A DNA stretch of 64,000 nucleotides from Dendrocalamus latiflorus (GCA_017311315.1 CM029626.1:8627643-8691642), one strand, 5' to 3'. Counted from the first letter of the stretch, positions 50,891-62,243 are shown. A program made the numbers and translations. Notes: generated by a model not told the origin, from the letters alone.

Positions 50891-51199
50891 CAAAAATCAC
50901 TCAAGAACACGACGAAACATCAATAAAGGCCACAATAAGAAAAGTGACTTTGAATAGATAGAACTGAAGACACACGGCCTAGTGGCCTTGAATTATGAGC
51001 ATCAGCATGACAGTATAACTTAAGCATAATCCATGTAATGTTACAAAACAAAACACTGGACAGTAGTGATAATTTAAGAAAGGAAGCACAACACATAATA
51101 TCACAAGACCCAAACAATGGGCAGTTGTGATAACTTATGAAACAATGCAGAACCCATGTAACATTACATAATTAAACATTGGATAATTAGGATGACATC

Positions 51200-51886
51200 T
51201 AAAGTTCAACAGCACAGCACCGGCTGCAAGGCTCCAGAACGTCTAACTTCAACTGTAGAGGGAACTTTCCCCACGATATATCTTCTCATGGCCAAGAGAG
51301 CTTTATGGGCTTCCATGATCATATGCCTACTCATCAACAATAAGAACAGCAACAAAACCTTTTGTCCTAAATAAATTAGGCTAGACTACATAGAGATGCA
51401 TTTATCACTTGCTGGGGGAACACCTAATCTCATCACGAACAGTGTCCAATGTATGACACTCAAGTGACGTTGCATTCTCAAGAATATGACATGTTAGCTC
51501 AACCATGCTCTTTGCAGAATTGAAGCCAATGATCTTCACATTATATTCTTGATGTTGTCATGGCGGTGTTCTGGCACCTGCCTTAGATGCGAGGAATCTC
51601 CCAAAATCGAATCATGCATGCTTCTTGCGACCCTGCGATACCTGCATAGGATTGATACTAATGTCACTACTCCCATAACAGAGAAAATACAACATACTTG
51701 AATTAGTGGTTCCACCACAGATCTACATATATCTGCAAGATGAACATGACTTACACTCAAGCTGAAAGTCTCCAAGGAAAGAGCAGCATCAAGAAAATAA
51801 ACCAGAGAATAATAATCATAGTCCGGGCAAAAAGCCATTGATCCCATGGTATGACCTACAGATCGAAGATGATAACTGTGACTCAC
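51200..51886 (-). pseudogene. F-box/FBD-type protein pseudogene (C-terminal part)
   Basis: The minus strand reads CPDYDYYSLVYFLDAALSLETFSLSV, an intron, DSILGDSSHLRQVPEHRHDNIKNI, then after a frameshift at ~51540 SAKSMVELTCHILENATSLEC, and finally EAHKALLAMRRYIVGKVPSTVE near 51330-51250 before another frame change. This is the FBD half of the same F-box family as the remnant at 3385-5684, facing the opposite way. The F-box and LRR parts are absent; a small transposable element lies at 52012, where they would be expected. Confidence 0.72.
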
Positions 51887-52011
51887 AGGAGGTCACGGTC
51901 GGGCGGCCCTACGCCCAGGTGCCGTGGTGAAGACTTTGCCGACAAAACACAAGATGGGAAACAGGAGAACATGATGGGGAAGAAGGCTTTATTTCTTGCT
52001 TGCCGATACAA

Positions 52012-52707
52012 GAGCAACTCCAGCAGGGCCCCTATTTGAGCCCTCAAACCTCATATTTGAGGGCTTGAGGTAAAAATAGAGGTCCAGCAGGACCCCTACT
52101 AGAGCCCTCAAATTTGAGGAGCCCCTCAAATCACCCTCCCACCCCTCATTCCTAGGGGCTCCCCCTCCACCCCTCATTTTCCTGTTTTTTTCCCGCTCGT
52201 GAAACTTCCCCCGCCTCCCCCAAAATTTCCCCGCCCCCTGTCGATTCCCCCGCCCGCCGCCCGCTCGCCCCCCGCCTCGCCCGTCGCCTCCGCTCTCCGC
52301 CGCCTCCGCTCTCCGCCGCCTCCGCTCTTCGCCGCCTCTGCTCTCCGTCGCCTCCGCCCCCCAAAATCCGCCGCCTCCTCCCCCCAAAATCCCCCGCGCC
52401 CCTCCCCCCAAAATCCGACGCCTCCGCCGACGCCTCGCCCGACGCCGTCGCCCGACGCCTCCGCCCGACTACTCCGCCCGACGCCTCCGCCCAACGCCGT
52501 CGCCTCCGCCCGACGTCTCCGCCCGACGCCTCCGACCGGATTTAGGAGTGGGTCCCATGTGTCAGTGTGTTGTGGGATGAATTTGAGGGCTTAGATTTGA
52601 GGGGTGCTGTTGGAGTAAATGCAAAAAAAACAGAGCCCTCAAAAGTAGGGAGAGCCCTCAAATGAAAAGTAAGAGCCCTGTTATGAGTAGTACTGCTGGA
52701 GTTGCTC
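52012..52707. mobile_element. Non-autonomous DNA element with 15-bp terminal inverted repeats
   Basis: Ends GAGCAACTCCAGCAG (52012) and CTGCTGGAGTTGCTC (to 52707) are exact inverted repeats. Subterminal regions repeat agccctcaaat words in both orientations. The middle (52190-52540) is C-rich with cgcctccgcc repeats and no real protein. The termini recall PIF/Harbinger-like or other DNA elements of grasses; a flanking duplication is not clear (TAC on both sides is one possibility), so the superfamily is uncertain. Confidence 0.7.
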
Positions 52708-52807
52708 CTACTGAACTAAGGAATCCTATCTGCTATTGAAATCTAATATTTATCTTTTGGCTAGTATAACTACAAGATATCAAGTACTATAAGAGATGGA
52801 CTCAGAC

Positions 52808-53694
52808 TCATCTGTTGGCCGATTTGCTCATCAATTGGATTGCGGCGGTGGAATCTCTTCTCTGTTGTTGCGCCGCTGATAAGGAATTCCCCACATAACA
52901 TCTCTCCCTGCCTCGGCAAACATACAGCTCTTCCTCAAGCTGAAAGGATGGATAGGCACGTTTAAACTCCTCCACTGATTCCCAAGTGGCTTTTGTAACT
53001 GGTAGCCCCACCCATTGAACCAACACATGCCAAACGTCACAGCATAGGCTGACCTTCGAAACTTTGGCCGGAACTGGAATAGCCCAGCCATTTTTTGTAG
53101 GCAGCAGAAGTGGTATGGATGGCAGTGGTGTCCCGTGAAATTTCTTCAGAAGAGCCACATAGAATACATCATGTAAATGGGATCCCGCAGGGAGGCGAAG
53201 GCGATATGCCACTGTCCCAACCCGAGCTAACACCTGATATGGCCCTAGTACCTGGGACTAAGTTTGCCTTTGCGCCAACCTGGCAACGAATCTGCTGGGC
53301 GATGAATGAGTCGCAGGCGTACTCAGTCATTAACCTCAAATGTGACCTCACGGTGATGCCAATCATAGTAATGTTTGGCGTACTATTGGGCTTGAAGCAA
53401 ACGCTCACAAACCTCAGAGCTAAAGGCATCACGGTCACGAAGTTGAGCCTCCACGGCTGCCACCCGAGCCTAGCCAGCATCATATGTTTTCAGGGAAGGA
53501 GGTGCATGCCCATAGACCACCTTGAAGGGTGTATCATGAAGAGTTGTATGATAGGATGTATTATAACAATATTCTGCCTACGGCAACCACTCCACCCATT
53601 GCCATGGCCGATCTTTTGCCAAACAGCGAAGGTACATAGCAATGACTTTGTTAACCGCCTCGGTCTGGCCATCAGACTATGGAATCAATAGTGT
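52808..53694 (-). pseudogene. Ty3/gypsy integrase and chromodomain fragment
   Basis: The minus strand begins SDGQTEAVNKVIAMYLRC, a hallmark of the end of the integrase core, has a stop in WVEWLP*AEYCYN, continues HTTLHDTPFKVVYGHAPPS, passes several frame changes, and ends with an open stretch from ~53233: ARVGTVAYRLRLPAG, HDVFYVALLKKFHG, then chromodomain-like VLVQWVGLPVTKATWESVEEF. It is the 3' end of a plant chromovirus-type LTR retrotransposon pol gene, truncated at 53694, with no LTR recognised nearby. Confidence 0.8.
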
Positions 53695-54170
53695 TGGGCT
53701 GGGCTGGGTGTTATTGGGTTGCATAGTACTGGGTTTGGCCCAATTGGCCAATTGGGCTAAAAGTTTGGCTCGAATTGGCTTTGTCGGCCCACCTTGGCTC
53801 AGAGCCCAGCTTCCATCAGAACAAGCCAAAGCTCACTCTAATAACAGTCGAGATATAGAAATGGCGGTGACATAAAATTGGACGACGACGACAGTGGCGA
53901 GCAATCCATTTTAGGCACACGCGCGTGACGGTGGTGGCTTAGAGATGGCCGACGGTGGCGGTGTCTGGCTCGAACAGGGGCATGGCACGGTGGCTTTGGC
54001 CTTCCAATTGCAATTCGGCAACGAGAGAAACTTAATCGAGGTAAGAATGTCTTCCATGTTATGAATGAATGTCTGAGGTTTTCTATCTCACTACCCATTC
54101 ACCCAGAAATGAAAAAAGAATCCATGTTCCTCGCTTGCCTTTCCGGTACTTCGTTCTCACATCATTGTTT
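53695..54170. other. Spacer between two transposon remnants
   Basis: gggctgggctggg and ggcccaattggcc repeats at 53694-53760, then unremarkable sequence. No gene recognised. Confidence 0.35.
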
Positions 54171-54176
54171 TATTAG

Positions 54177-54786
54177 TTGCATGGTGGGACGACTTTGGTA
54201 ATGGAGCTGTAGAGCTCCAAAGTCTTTCAATGCGAGTACTTAGCCAATGTTGTAGCGCAACAGGCTGCGAAAGGAATTGGGATATTCTCGAATATCTCCA
54301 TTCCAGAAAGCTAAGTAGGCTTGAATGTTCAAGGTTAACTGACGTTGTGTTTGTTCAGTACAATCTGAAGCTTCGAGAAAGGTATAACAATTCGAAATTG
54401 TATGATGTATAAATGCTCCCATCGCACGCCATTCTACCTACTAGTAACTACTATCTTGCAGGAACTTGCGCAAACAGAGAGATGCCATTGATCCTATCAG
54501 CCTGGACAACATCAATGTTTTGGATGAATGGGTCAGTGAAGAGCCTAGCCTTTGCACAGATGACCCGAACTGGGAGAGCGTAGACGCGCCATTTGCTGAA
54601 CCGACTTCTGACGATGAAGAACTCGCCATTGACGATGACGAGGAGGCCCCAATGGCGGTACTGTCCTGGACGTCTGCAGATGATTCCTATTGCCCACAGC
54701 CAGATCAGGATTCTCATGAGACCTGGAAGCTGAAACAACCCAAAAAAAACTTTAAATTTTTTTGTATTTTTTTGAAATTTTCTTGA
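54177..54786 (+). pseudogene. hAT-family transposase C-terminal remnant
   Basis: Two exons, 54177-54381 and 54462-54786, joined by a good GT-AG intron. They read WWDDFGNGAVELQ, LSMRVLSQCCSATGCERNW, EYLHSRKLSRLECSRLTDVVF, YNLKLRER, then PISLDNINVLDEWVSEEPS and an acidic stretch. The CERNW-plus-basic-Arg-Leu block is the hAT dimerisation region, here with W(D/S) and H(T)-type substitutions. The upstream catalytic part is missing. The last residues run into AT-rich low-complexity sequence. Confidence 0.75.
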
Positions 54787-56400
54787 ATTTGAGAATTTTG
54801 CCAAATCCAGAAAGTCCAGCCATTTTACTGCTTTCCCCTTAGGGAAAAATCCATACTCTACTCACCAAAACGCCTACAAGCCTTTACACCATCACCCCTG
54901 TTGCTGTTGTTGCAACCGCATCAACAAAGGCATAGCGACCACGTCACCTCACTGACCGGCCGTACCCCACCATAACGCCGCTAATTGCCATGCACCATGC
55001 CACCTCACTGCCAAACCACGCCACTGCCACCTCCCGCCGCCAGCCGCTCGACACGTGCTCAATGCTGCCACTCACCTCACCAGCTCACGTGGCCGCGCCA
55101 GTGAGGAACCAAGCTTCTCTCATTGCCAGCACGACCGCCAGCTCCGCCACTACAATGTCGAAGTCGCCCGTCTGTCCACGCCGCCAATCACGTGCTGAGC
55201 TCACGTCGCGTGAGTCCTAGTGTCACTGTCTTTGTTGGCTATAAAGTTGAGCCCATCTACTCCTTCATCCTCTTTAGCATCGCCTCACAACCATCGTACG
55301 CTTTCTCCCTCCATTCCAACCAAGCCTCGTAGGCGATACCTGAGTTCTCGCCAGTGTGCACAAAACCCAAATTCTCATGGCAGACTCCCTTCCAATCCAA
55401 TTAACCACACCCATAGCACCGTCTCAACCCCACAAAGCTATCCCCATATTCCCATTCGACCTCATCATCCCTAGCTCGCCGTTGCCATGCGCCACCGCTC
55501 GGTCGTCCAACAATAGAGCACCTCGAGCCAACCCAAGCTAAGTTGTCACCACTGCTGAGCTCCCCTCACCTTGTAGATGCTCGAACCACTGCCAATTTGA
55601 CCAAGCATCACCACAGGTCCACAGCTCTACCATGCCATGCCCCTGTTCCGGTCAGACGCCGCCTTGTACTTCATAGTTCCATGCCATTAATTCCTTATTG
55701 CCCATATCTACTCAGATTTTAACGCCTTTGAATTCTTTGATCTCCCATCTAAGGTTTCTTCCTTATTTACCAATCATTTCTCAATTTTCACATGCGCAGA
55801 GACCATAAGGATATGACTATGAGTGCCACCTAATACTAGTATACTAATACTACTCGCTGCGTCATCAGGTTTTCTTATTAAACAATGAGCAACAAGGCTG
55901 CTAATGCGAGTTTCGTCAATTCAAAGATCTCTTTGGGCTGTTGGGCACTGCTGCACAATCAAGCCAAATTATGGCCACAAATGGAGAATAGCATAGAATC
56001 TGATCCCTTGGTTAGCAAGATGAAATATTCTGTTTAACTATTGGATGATGATATGGGGTGTACAAGATTATGCAGCTTACAGCCCCACCAAAACAAGAAA
56101 AGATGATATTTCTGAGATCTTGACCTTACAATCTTATTTCCAGACCCAAATAAAATTCAATAAAAAATCCTACGAAGAAGCACCTACTGTACCTTCGAAG
56201 CTAGGACCCTTTATTTCTTCTTTTCCTCCTTATTACATCTACCCTACTCTATAATACACCAAAATTTTCTTTACTAAATCCACCCCCCTCAACCACCCCA
56301 CAGTCATGTCTAATCTAAGTCCACCCAGATTTGTGTACCAAAGTAATCCAACTTCATACAAATGAATGGTCTGGATCTCTCCTCAAGCCTTCTTCTCTTA
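54787..56400. other. Spacer, C-rich at 54880-55560
   Basis: 54880-55560 contains many ccacc/cgcca words with short open frames and no recognisable domain. A ctataaag word at 55239 could be a TATA box. 55700-56350 is AT-rich. No gene supported. Confidence 0.3.
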
Positions 56401-56419
56401 CTCATTGAAGATCCTAAGG

Positions 56420-56710
56420 CCAAAATCATCCGGATCATGCACATCATTGACGACCCTAGCCTCCACGCCAACCCTAGCCCTCCTCCTCCTTTCCGCATCA
56501 TACTTCGTCCTCCTCTCCCCCTCCTCGCCGCGCCCCAGCCTCCACACCAACCCTAGCCCCGCCTCCCCCACCGCTTCGTTCCTCGCCTCCCTCGACCACT
56601 TCCTCTCCTCCCCGCACCCCACCGCTTCCTCCACCGCCCCCGGTGACCTCGACGCCGCGATCCAGAGGGAGGAAGAGTCGCGGCTCTACGGAGACCCCGG
56701 GGGCGGCCGC
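56420..56710 (+). pseudogene. Fragment of a type II membrane protein N-terminus (possibly exostosin/GT47-like)
   Basis: An open frame reads LALLLLSASYFVLLSPSS (a signal-anchor-like helix), then Pro/Ser-rich sequence, FLASLDHFLSSPHP and AAIQREEESRLYGDPGG. It then dissolves into C-rich low-complexity sequence. The order helix, Pro/Ser stem and EESRLYG recalls the N-terminus of plant exostosin-type glycosyltransferases, from memory only. No catalytic domain follows. Confidence 0.4.
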
Positions 56711-57033
56711 GGCGCCCACGTTCTCTCCCATTCTGCCCCGTCTCCCCCTCCGCGTCTGCCCTCGGTTCTCCGCGCCGCCTCCTCCCCTCCATCCTCCGCC
56801 CTCGCCTCCTCCCCTCCCTCATCCGCCGCTCTGCCCTCGCCTACTCCTCCCCACCCTGCGCCGCCGCCGCCTCCTCTTCCCCCCACTTCTTCGCTCCGCC
56901 GCCTCCTCCTCCCCCGCTCCTCCGTTCCGCCGCCGCCTCCTCCTCCCCCCACCCCTCCGCTCCGCCGCCGCCTCCTCCTCCGCTGGCCTCGTCCTCTTCG
57001 CCATCGCCGCGGTCGTCGGGATCCAAGGCGCCC

Positions 57034-57830
57034 ATGGTGGCCGTGGACAGGCTTGCCTCGGGGGTGGCGATCTGCACCGCCACTCTCCCCTCCCCCATCC
57101 CTCCCGATCCGCGCCGCAACCATCGGCCTCGTCATCCTCCTCCTCCTCGTCCCGGCCGCCGCCGTAGCCCGAGCCCTCCACCAGAGGCGGAGCCACCAGT
57201 GGCCGCGTCGACTGCCCAAGCAAGCAATGTGGCTCCTGCGCCGGCCTCGGGCACCAGGAGTCCAGCCTCCGCTGCGCCCTCGAGGAGGCCCTGTTACTTG
57301 ACAGGTAGCCTCATCTCGTGCTTGCCGCTTCTCCCGCATTGAGATCGCTAAGGTGGTTCTTGGTGTGAAGAAATGGGAATGTGTATCTTGTGGTGAAAGA
57401 TTTGTAGATTTTGATTCCAAATTGCACTGAGGCAAATTGTTGCAAAGACTGTGTGTAATGTGGGTTATGCTAATGTACCATCCCATGACCTTGTTTTTGT
57501 TGCTCTGCAGGATATTTATCATGCCTTCAAGCATGTGCCTTAGTTCAGTGCACAATATAAAGGGGATACTTGATTCAAGCAATGCAACTTCAGACCAAAG
57601 GTTTTGCTTCTTAATCACCTATGTCTGCCCATTACATGTTGTCAAATTGAATTAGAATTTAAATATGTAAACTCAATGTTTTGGCAGATGGGAAACGAGC
57701 TATTGTGCAACAAAATCTTTATATGATATGGACCTCATCTCAAGAATTGTACCCGTTATTTTGGACAATCCGCAATCATGGTATGGGTCCTTATAAACCG
57801 CACTGCAAGCCCTCTTGCTTGGTAAGAATT
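57034..57830 (+). pseudogene. Decayed plant glycosyltransferase-like gene (O-fucosyltransferase-like family)
   Basis: Starts at ATG 57034 (MVAVDRLASGVAICTATL). It changes frame near 57100 into a membrane helix (ATIGLVILLLLVPAAAVA), then again near 57170 into DCPSKQCGSCAGLGHQESS and LRCALEEALLLDR, ending at a GT donor near 57305. Exon 2 (57512-57600) reads IFIMPSSMCLSSVHNIKG and exon 3 (57689-57780) WETSYCATKSLYDMDLISR, both with correct phases and splice sites. Directly after QSWY, the sequence jumps to LINRTASPLAW (57795-57825) out of frame, so roughly 35-40 residues and an intron are missing. The rest of the gene is absent. The family assignment (plant 'transferring glycosyl groups' proteins with CGSCAGLGHQESSLRCALEEA) is from memory. 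Confidence 0.6.
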
Positions 57831-57839
57831 CATGTTCCA

Positions 57840-60630
57840 TAGGGTCCTTATGTCCTGTTATCGGCATTTTAGGAATTAGCTTAACATTTAATAATCACAC
57901 CGAATCGAAGCTATACGCGATTTGTAAACTTAACTAACCTTGGTTGGATGTTGCGTTCTGTATTGTTCTTCCATGCATGTCTCGCGAGAATCATGGAAGC
58001 TTAAGCCCTGCCAAATGTGGAGATGTTGACATAGCAGATTTGTAGATAAGCATAACCCTCATTTTCAGGTTGTTTTTCCCCCAACATATATGCTTGTAGG
58101 CTTAAAAAAAGCTTCAGCCCTTCTATACATGGCCTTACTTTAAATGATTGTCCATTTGTCCAGTAGCTAAACTGAACAAGACATGGTCTTTTGTAAGTGA
58201 TGCAGAGAGTATCTATTCATTTTATCCAATTTCCACTTTTCCAGTGGTTGCAGCATTCTTGAAATGAATAAACAATACAAAGTGGCAGTACAATATTCAG
58301 TTATTTTGCAAACTGTATAAAATCTGCAAAATGCAGTGCTTAGCAACTTACAAATATTCTGAGCTGTGTTCTGCTCTTCTTTTCTACGAGAATTTGAGTG
58401 TGTCATTCTATTGAGTATTCACCTTGTTTTTGGTCCAGTTCATGAGCATGTTATGCATCCTTTGTGTAATCTAGGCACACTGTTTGCATGTAGTCCATTG
58501 ATTCCAGGTTATGAAAACATAACACTCTTTGGTTTACTATAGCTAACCGTTCCACTAATTAAGCATGTGGGTCATGCAGATCAACCTAGCTTCATGTGTT
58601 AGCAAACTGATAGTGGATATCTTCAAGTTACTTATTTATGCGTATAAGATTTTTTTTTGCTGAACAACCTTATGTGCTATATGTGTGTAAGATTTTTTTC
58701 CTGAACAATCTGATTTGCAATCACGTGCATTAGGTGTCCCTATAATATTTCTGATTTGTCTGTATTCTTGTAGCCAATGCACACCTTTTCTGTTAGACAA
58801 AGCATCTTTCATCATCTCTTGACTCATGGCAGCTAGAATGACATACATTCTATAAGGGGAAAGTTGATCATATACCCTCCATTTATTTTGGAAATTCAGG
58901 ATTTACCCTCCCACCTCAATGACATGTGGGGTCATCATAAGTCACTGACATGTGGGGCAGGAGGGTAAATCCTGAATTTCCATCTAAGGGGAGGGTATAT
59001 GATGAATAAATCCTTCTATAAGGATTTTAAGGCATGGAGCTTCATTTTACATAATAAATTTCGGTATTCTTGTTGAGAATATAGTTTTTAAAAAGAAAGG
59101 GAGTTATAGTTCTGTTAGTTACATGTAGTTTTCGTTCCATTTGAAAAAAAACAAGAACCCTCTGATACTCTTGTGCCACTTTTTTTCAGGGCACTGAGGA
59201 TGATATAAGTATGGAAATAGAGACATGGTATGATCTGGCCCTTTTATACCTAAGTATATCATAGTGGAGGGATGCAGAGAGTTGCATATCGAAGATAAAA
59301 GCTATCAGTCCATATTCTCCCTTGGCTTGTCATGCTACAGGTGCTTCATGTTCTATTTATCATGAGTAGCTGCTGAATGATTGTGGGAGCTTCTCCTCCG
59401 TGGGTTGTTAGGAGGGATTTTAATACTATGATGGACACAATATCTATCTGTGATGGAAATTGGGAGGTGGTTTTGGCCTACAGTCTAAAATCTACTACTT
59501 TGTTTTACAAGTTTTCTTTATTGGCAATGTCACATGTCTCCATATATAAAATGATACAGTCAAGTATGTGCTGTAAGCTGCATTATATTATGCATCACAA
59601 TCCCTTCTGAAAGAAATTATAAAGAGTTTTTTATTTTCTTAAGATTTTCGACCATTTTGCTAATGGCTTGAAATTACGCTAACTATTTGGTCCTTGGTAT
59701 GCTGTTCTCCAGAGACAACATTGGCATTACTTCGGCATCCAGATTGCTGTATCTCAGCTTACTCATCAGTAAGCACACTTTGTCCTTCAATTTATATTTG
59801 TCAGTTTATGCAGCAAATTGCAGTTTATCTCTTGCTTCCTTCCAAATGTATGATTACTGAACTAATGTAACATTAATCCTGCAGTAGAATGTTGTGCAGC
59901 TTTACTGTTCCTCCCGTAAAAGGAAAACAAAGTTTAAATTTGTTGGCCAAACCAAAAAAAGAAGTAGATGCCTCAGGGAAGAGCACTAAAAATATTGTGT
60001 ATAAAGACGTCCTAGCATGGTGATGTGGTAAGTAAATAGTCCACAAACACCTAATGAATCTGATTGTTCGTTTTATTTTTTACAAATTTTATCTTGTTTT
60101 GTATTTTACCGTAGCGTTAGCACGGACACACTACTAGTATGACAAATTGTTCACTGTTGCCATTACGACAAAAGAAACCCCTACAACTACCAATTGAATC
60201 CTGCTGAGTTTTTTTCTCCCCTGATTTGAACAAGAAATTGAACTGCTTGATTGTCTTATTGCTTCCTTCATAGCAGAAAGCCGCAACGGCGCCGTCAACT
60301 TCATGAAGGAGGTTGTGGGCGATGGCGTCGCCACCTGCACAACTGCGGCCAAGCGCTCAGTGTTCTCGGCAACCATGTCCCCGTCGAAGAGCTCCTGGAT
60401 ATACATTCATACAAACATCGAAAGAATTATGATTATGGAAGGGTCAAAGGCAACCTTCCATCCGGCAATTGACCATGTTTCTTGGAACTATCCTTACTGA
60501 AAGATTCATTGCATAATGCAAAAGCTCCATTGATGAAAGCAGTTCAAAATTTTCCCTCTAAGATGATGTTTTACCTTAGCATCTTCCAAAATAGTTGAAT
60601 GCAAATATAATGTGTGCACACACTAAAATA
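57840..60630. other. Spacer with MITE and weak exon-like pieces
   Basis: Mostly AT-rich. Possible exon-like pieces are 59190-59227 (GTEDDISMEIETW, flanked by cag and gt) and 59887-60022 (MLCSFTVPPVKGK ... NIVYKDVLAW, stop), but their phases do not join and I recognise no family. 60280-60400 is a GC-richer patch open on both strands (plus: NFMKEVVGDGVATCTTAAK), perhaps a captured fragment. Confidence 0.3.
58858..59013. mobile_element. 156-bp MITE with target-site duplication
   Basis: Inverted ends GGAAAGTTGATCATATACCC and GGGTATATGATGAATAAATCC, with a second internal inverted pair (ggatttaccctcc / ggagggtaaatcc). TTCTATAAGG is present on both sides (58848-58857 and 59014-59023), an 8-10 bp duplication fitting hAT or MULE origin. 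The interior contains tgacatgtgggg twice in direct orientation. Confidence 0.85.
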
Positions 60631-60639
60631 GTTGGCTAC

Positions 60640-61415
60640 TGACCAAACAATATATAAGTGGACTAGCTAGAGAGAGCCAACGACGGGAGAGAGTGCTCGT
60701 GTATGAAATGAGTAGATCTAACCCTCATACCCCTCTTGGGGGCTTATATACATGAGTGTGATTGGATGAGAAATTCTTATCCTACCCCCTTAATAATTAC
60801 AAAAGGTAGGGGTACATTGATACATTCCTTTATACACATATTCCTATACTATTGAGCCAGTTGCAAGTCCCCGCCACGAGGGGTTGGGCCACCCCTATAA
60901 TAGTACTCCCTCGATAGCAAGCGCGGAGGTTCCGATGGATGAGCTGACGTGAACAATTGGCCCAGGCTGGCCCCGCCCCTGTCCTCTGGCAGTAAGCACG
61001 CAAGTGCCGATGGGCGAGATGATGCAACTGGTAGCTCCCAATCCCTAGGGGTGTGGACGCTGTAAACCTCCTGGACCGATCTTGATGCGGTCGTATTTCG
61101 TGCCCCAGCCTCAGGCAGCTCATAGACGTGGGCGATAAAGTCCCACACCGAAAGCCTAGGTGCCTCATCGGGTTGGTATCTCCGACGTAGTCGAAGAAGG
61201 CTTGACGACTATGTCGCTTGTGATATGGTCCCCGAAGGTGCGACCACATGGTAGTCATAGGTATGGACGAAATCACAGATCCGAAGCGGTCAGACGAAGT
61301 GTCAATGAATTCCTGAGCACAAGTGGTCGGGCAAAGTCCTGATGACGATGTCTATGACAATGAGGTGGTCAGGTGGAGCCTACGACTGCGAGGTGGTCCG
61401 TCATGCATTGCAACT
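60640..61415 (-). mobile_element. Truncated inverted relative of the repeat-filled LTR element
   Basis: On the minus strand, ~60902 down to ~60640 matches the LTR of the 11747 element: ggggtggcccaacccc, gtaattattaagggg, catgtatataagcccccaagaggggtatg. 61050 to 60903 matches the stretch before that element's right LTR (gagctaccagttgcatcatct ... gcttgctatcgagggagtac versus gctatcaagggaatac). 61415-61310 carries gaccacctcgcagtcgtagg-type hairpin words. So this is the 3' LTR plus adjoining interior of a related element. It is broken off at about 61415. Confidence 0.82.
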
Positions 61416-61444
61416 CTTGTACTAACTGATATTTTTTGCTGTAG

Positions 61445-61719
61445 GCAAGTTCTACCTTGTCAACTCTGGGTGTCCCAACCGATTGGTGTACCTCGCTCCA
61501 TATCGCAACACGCGGTACCATCTTTCCGCGTTCAACAATCGAAGGATGCTGGAGGGGATGCAGGAGCACGCATTTGGCATGTGCAAGGGCAAATGGCGCA
61601 TTTTCGACATGATTCCTAAGTACAAGGGTCGCAAGCAAAGCGCCATCATTACAGCTTTCATGGCGTTGCATAAATTTATCATTGATCGCGAGTTGACTGT
61701 GATGGAGGCCCGCAACTAG
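61445..61719 (+). pseudogene. PIF/Harbinger transposase C-terminal exon
   Basis: After an acceptor-like ttttttgctgtag, the frame reads KFYLVNSGCPNRLVYLAPY, RNTRYHLSAFNN, EHAFGMCKGKWRIFDMIP and IITAFMALHKFIID, then TAG. This is the end of the HARBI1/PIF DDE domain: the Glu of the (V)ERAFG motif is kept, but the second catalytic Asp (normally YLVDSGY) is Asn. Upstream exons are not found; the LTR fragment ends 30 bp before. Catalytically dead and truncated. Confidence 0.85.
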
Positions 61720-62243
61720 CCAGCCCAGGCTGCAGGACCTTTCGCACCGCCCGCATTCGTTCCGTCCACCTTGCCGTAGGGCATGGACGCTATATTGATA
61801 GACATGATATGCGACTGGATAGCAGCGTCATTAGTGGCATAGATTTATATGTGTCACTCATATGTTCCGTGCACATGTAAATGCCGTGCACGTGTTGTTG
61901 TACATGATGTGTTGTTGTTTGTCACGTGTACAAATGCCACGTGTACGCCTTTTACAACATATGAACGTAGTTGCCAACAGGTGTCATAGCTTCCATTTTG
62001 ATCATTACTAATTGTGCACTGTTTGTTCCTCTCCTTTCAGCCTATTTCAACAGTCATTACCTACTTTCAACTGCTACAGCGCACCTTCAGCCGCTATAGT
62101 GTTTTTTGTGCTGCTACAGTAAAAATTAAGCTAAAAGTCTTTAGCCATAAGCCCAACCGAATGGAGCCATGCAAAGGTGTTGTCTACAGTTATCGCATCA
62201 ATATGATCACATGAGTACAAGCTAAGTTTCTCTGCAATTATTG
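61720..62243. other. Spacer after the Harbinger fragment
   Basis: 61740-61780 is a short proline-coding tail-like stretch. 61830-61980 repeats atgtgt/cacgtgtacaaatgcc words. 62040-62150 has several 'ctacag(t/c)..ctgctacag' repeats. No gene. Confidence 0.35.

Noticed and set aside
50397..50900. 167-codon minus-strand frame near 50.4-50.9 kb
   Set aside because: No recognisable domain; the plus strand of the same stretch better matches a LINE reverse-transcriptase tail.
59188..60022. Possible gene with exons GTEDDISMEIETW, DNIGITSASRLLYL and MLCSFTVPPVKGK
   Set aside because: Splice-like borders exist but phases do not join (the first junction creates a stop), and no family is recognised; mentioned only as weak pieces.
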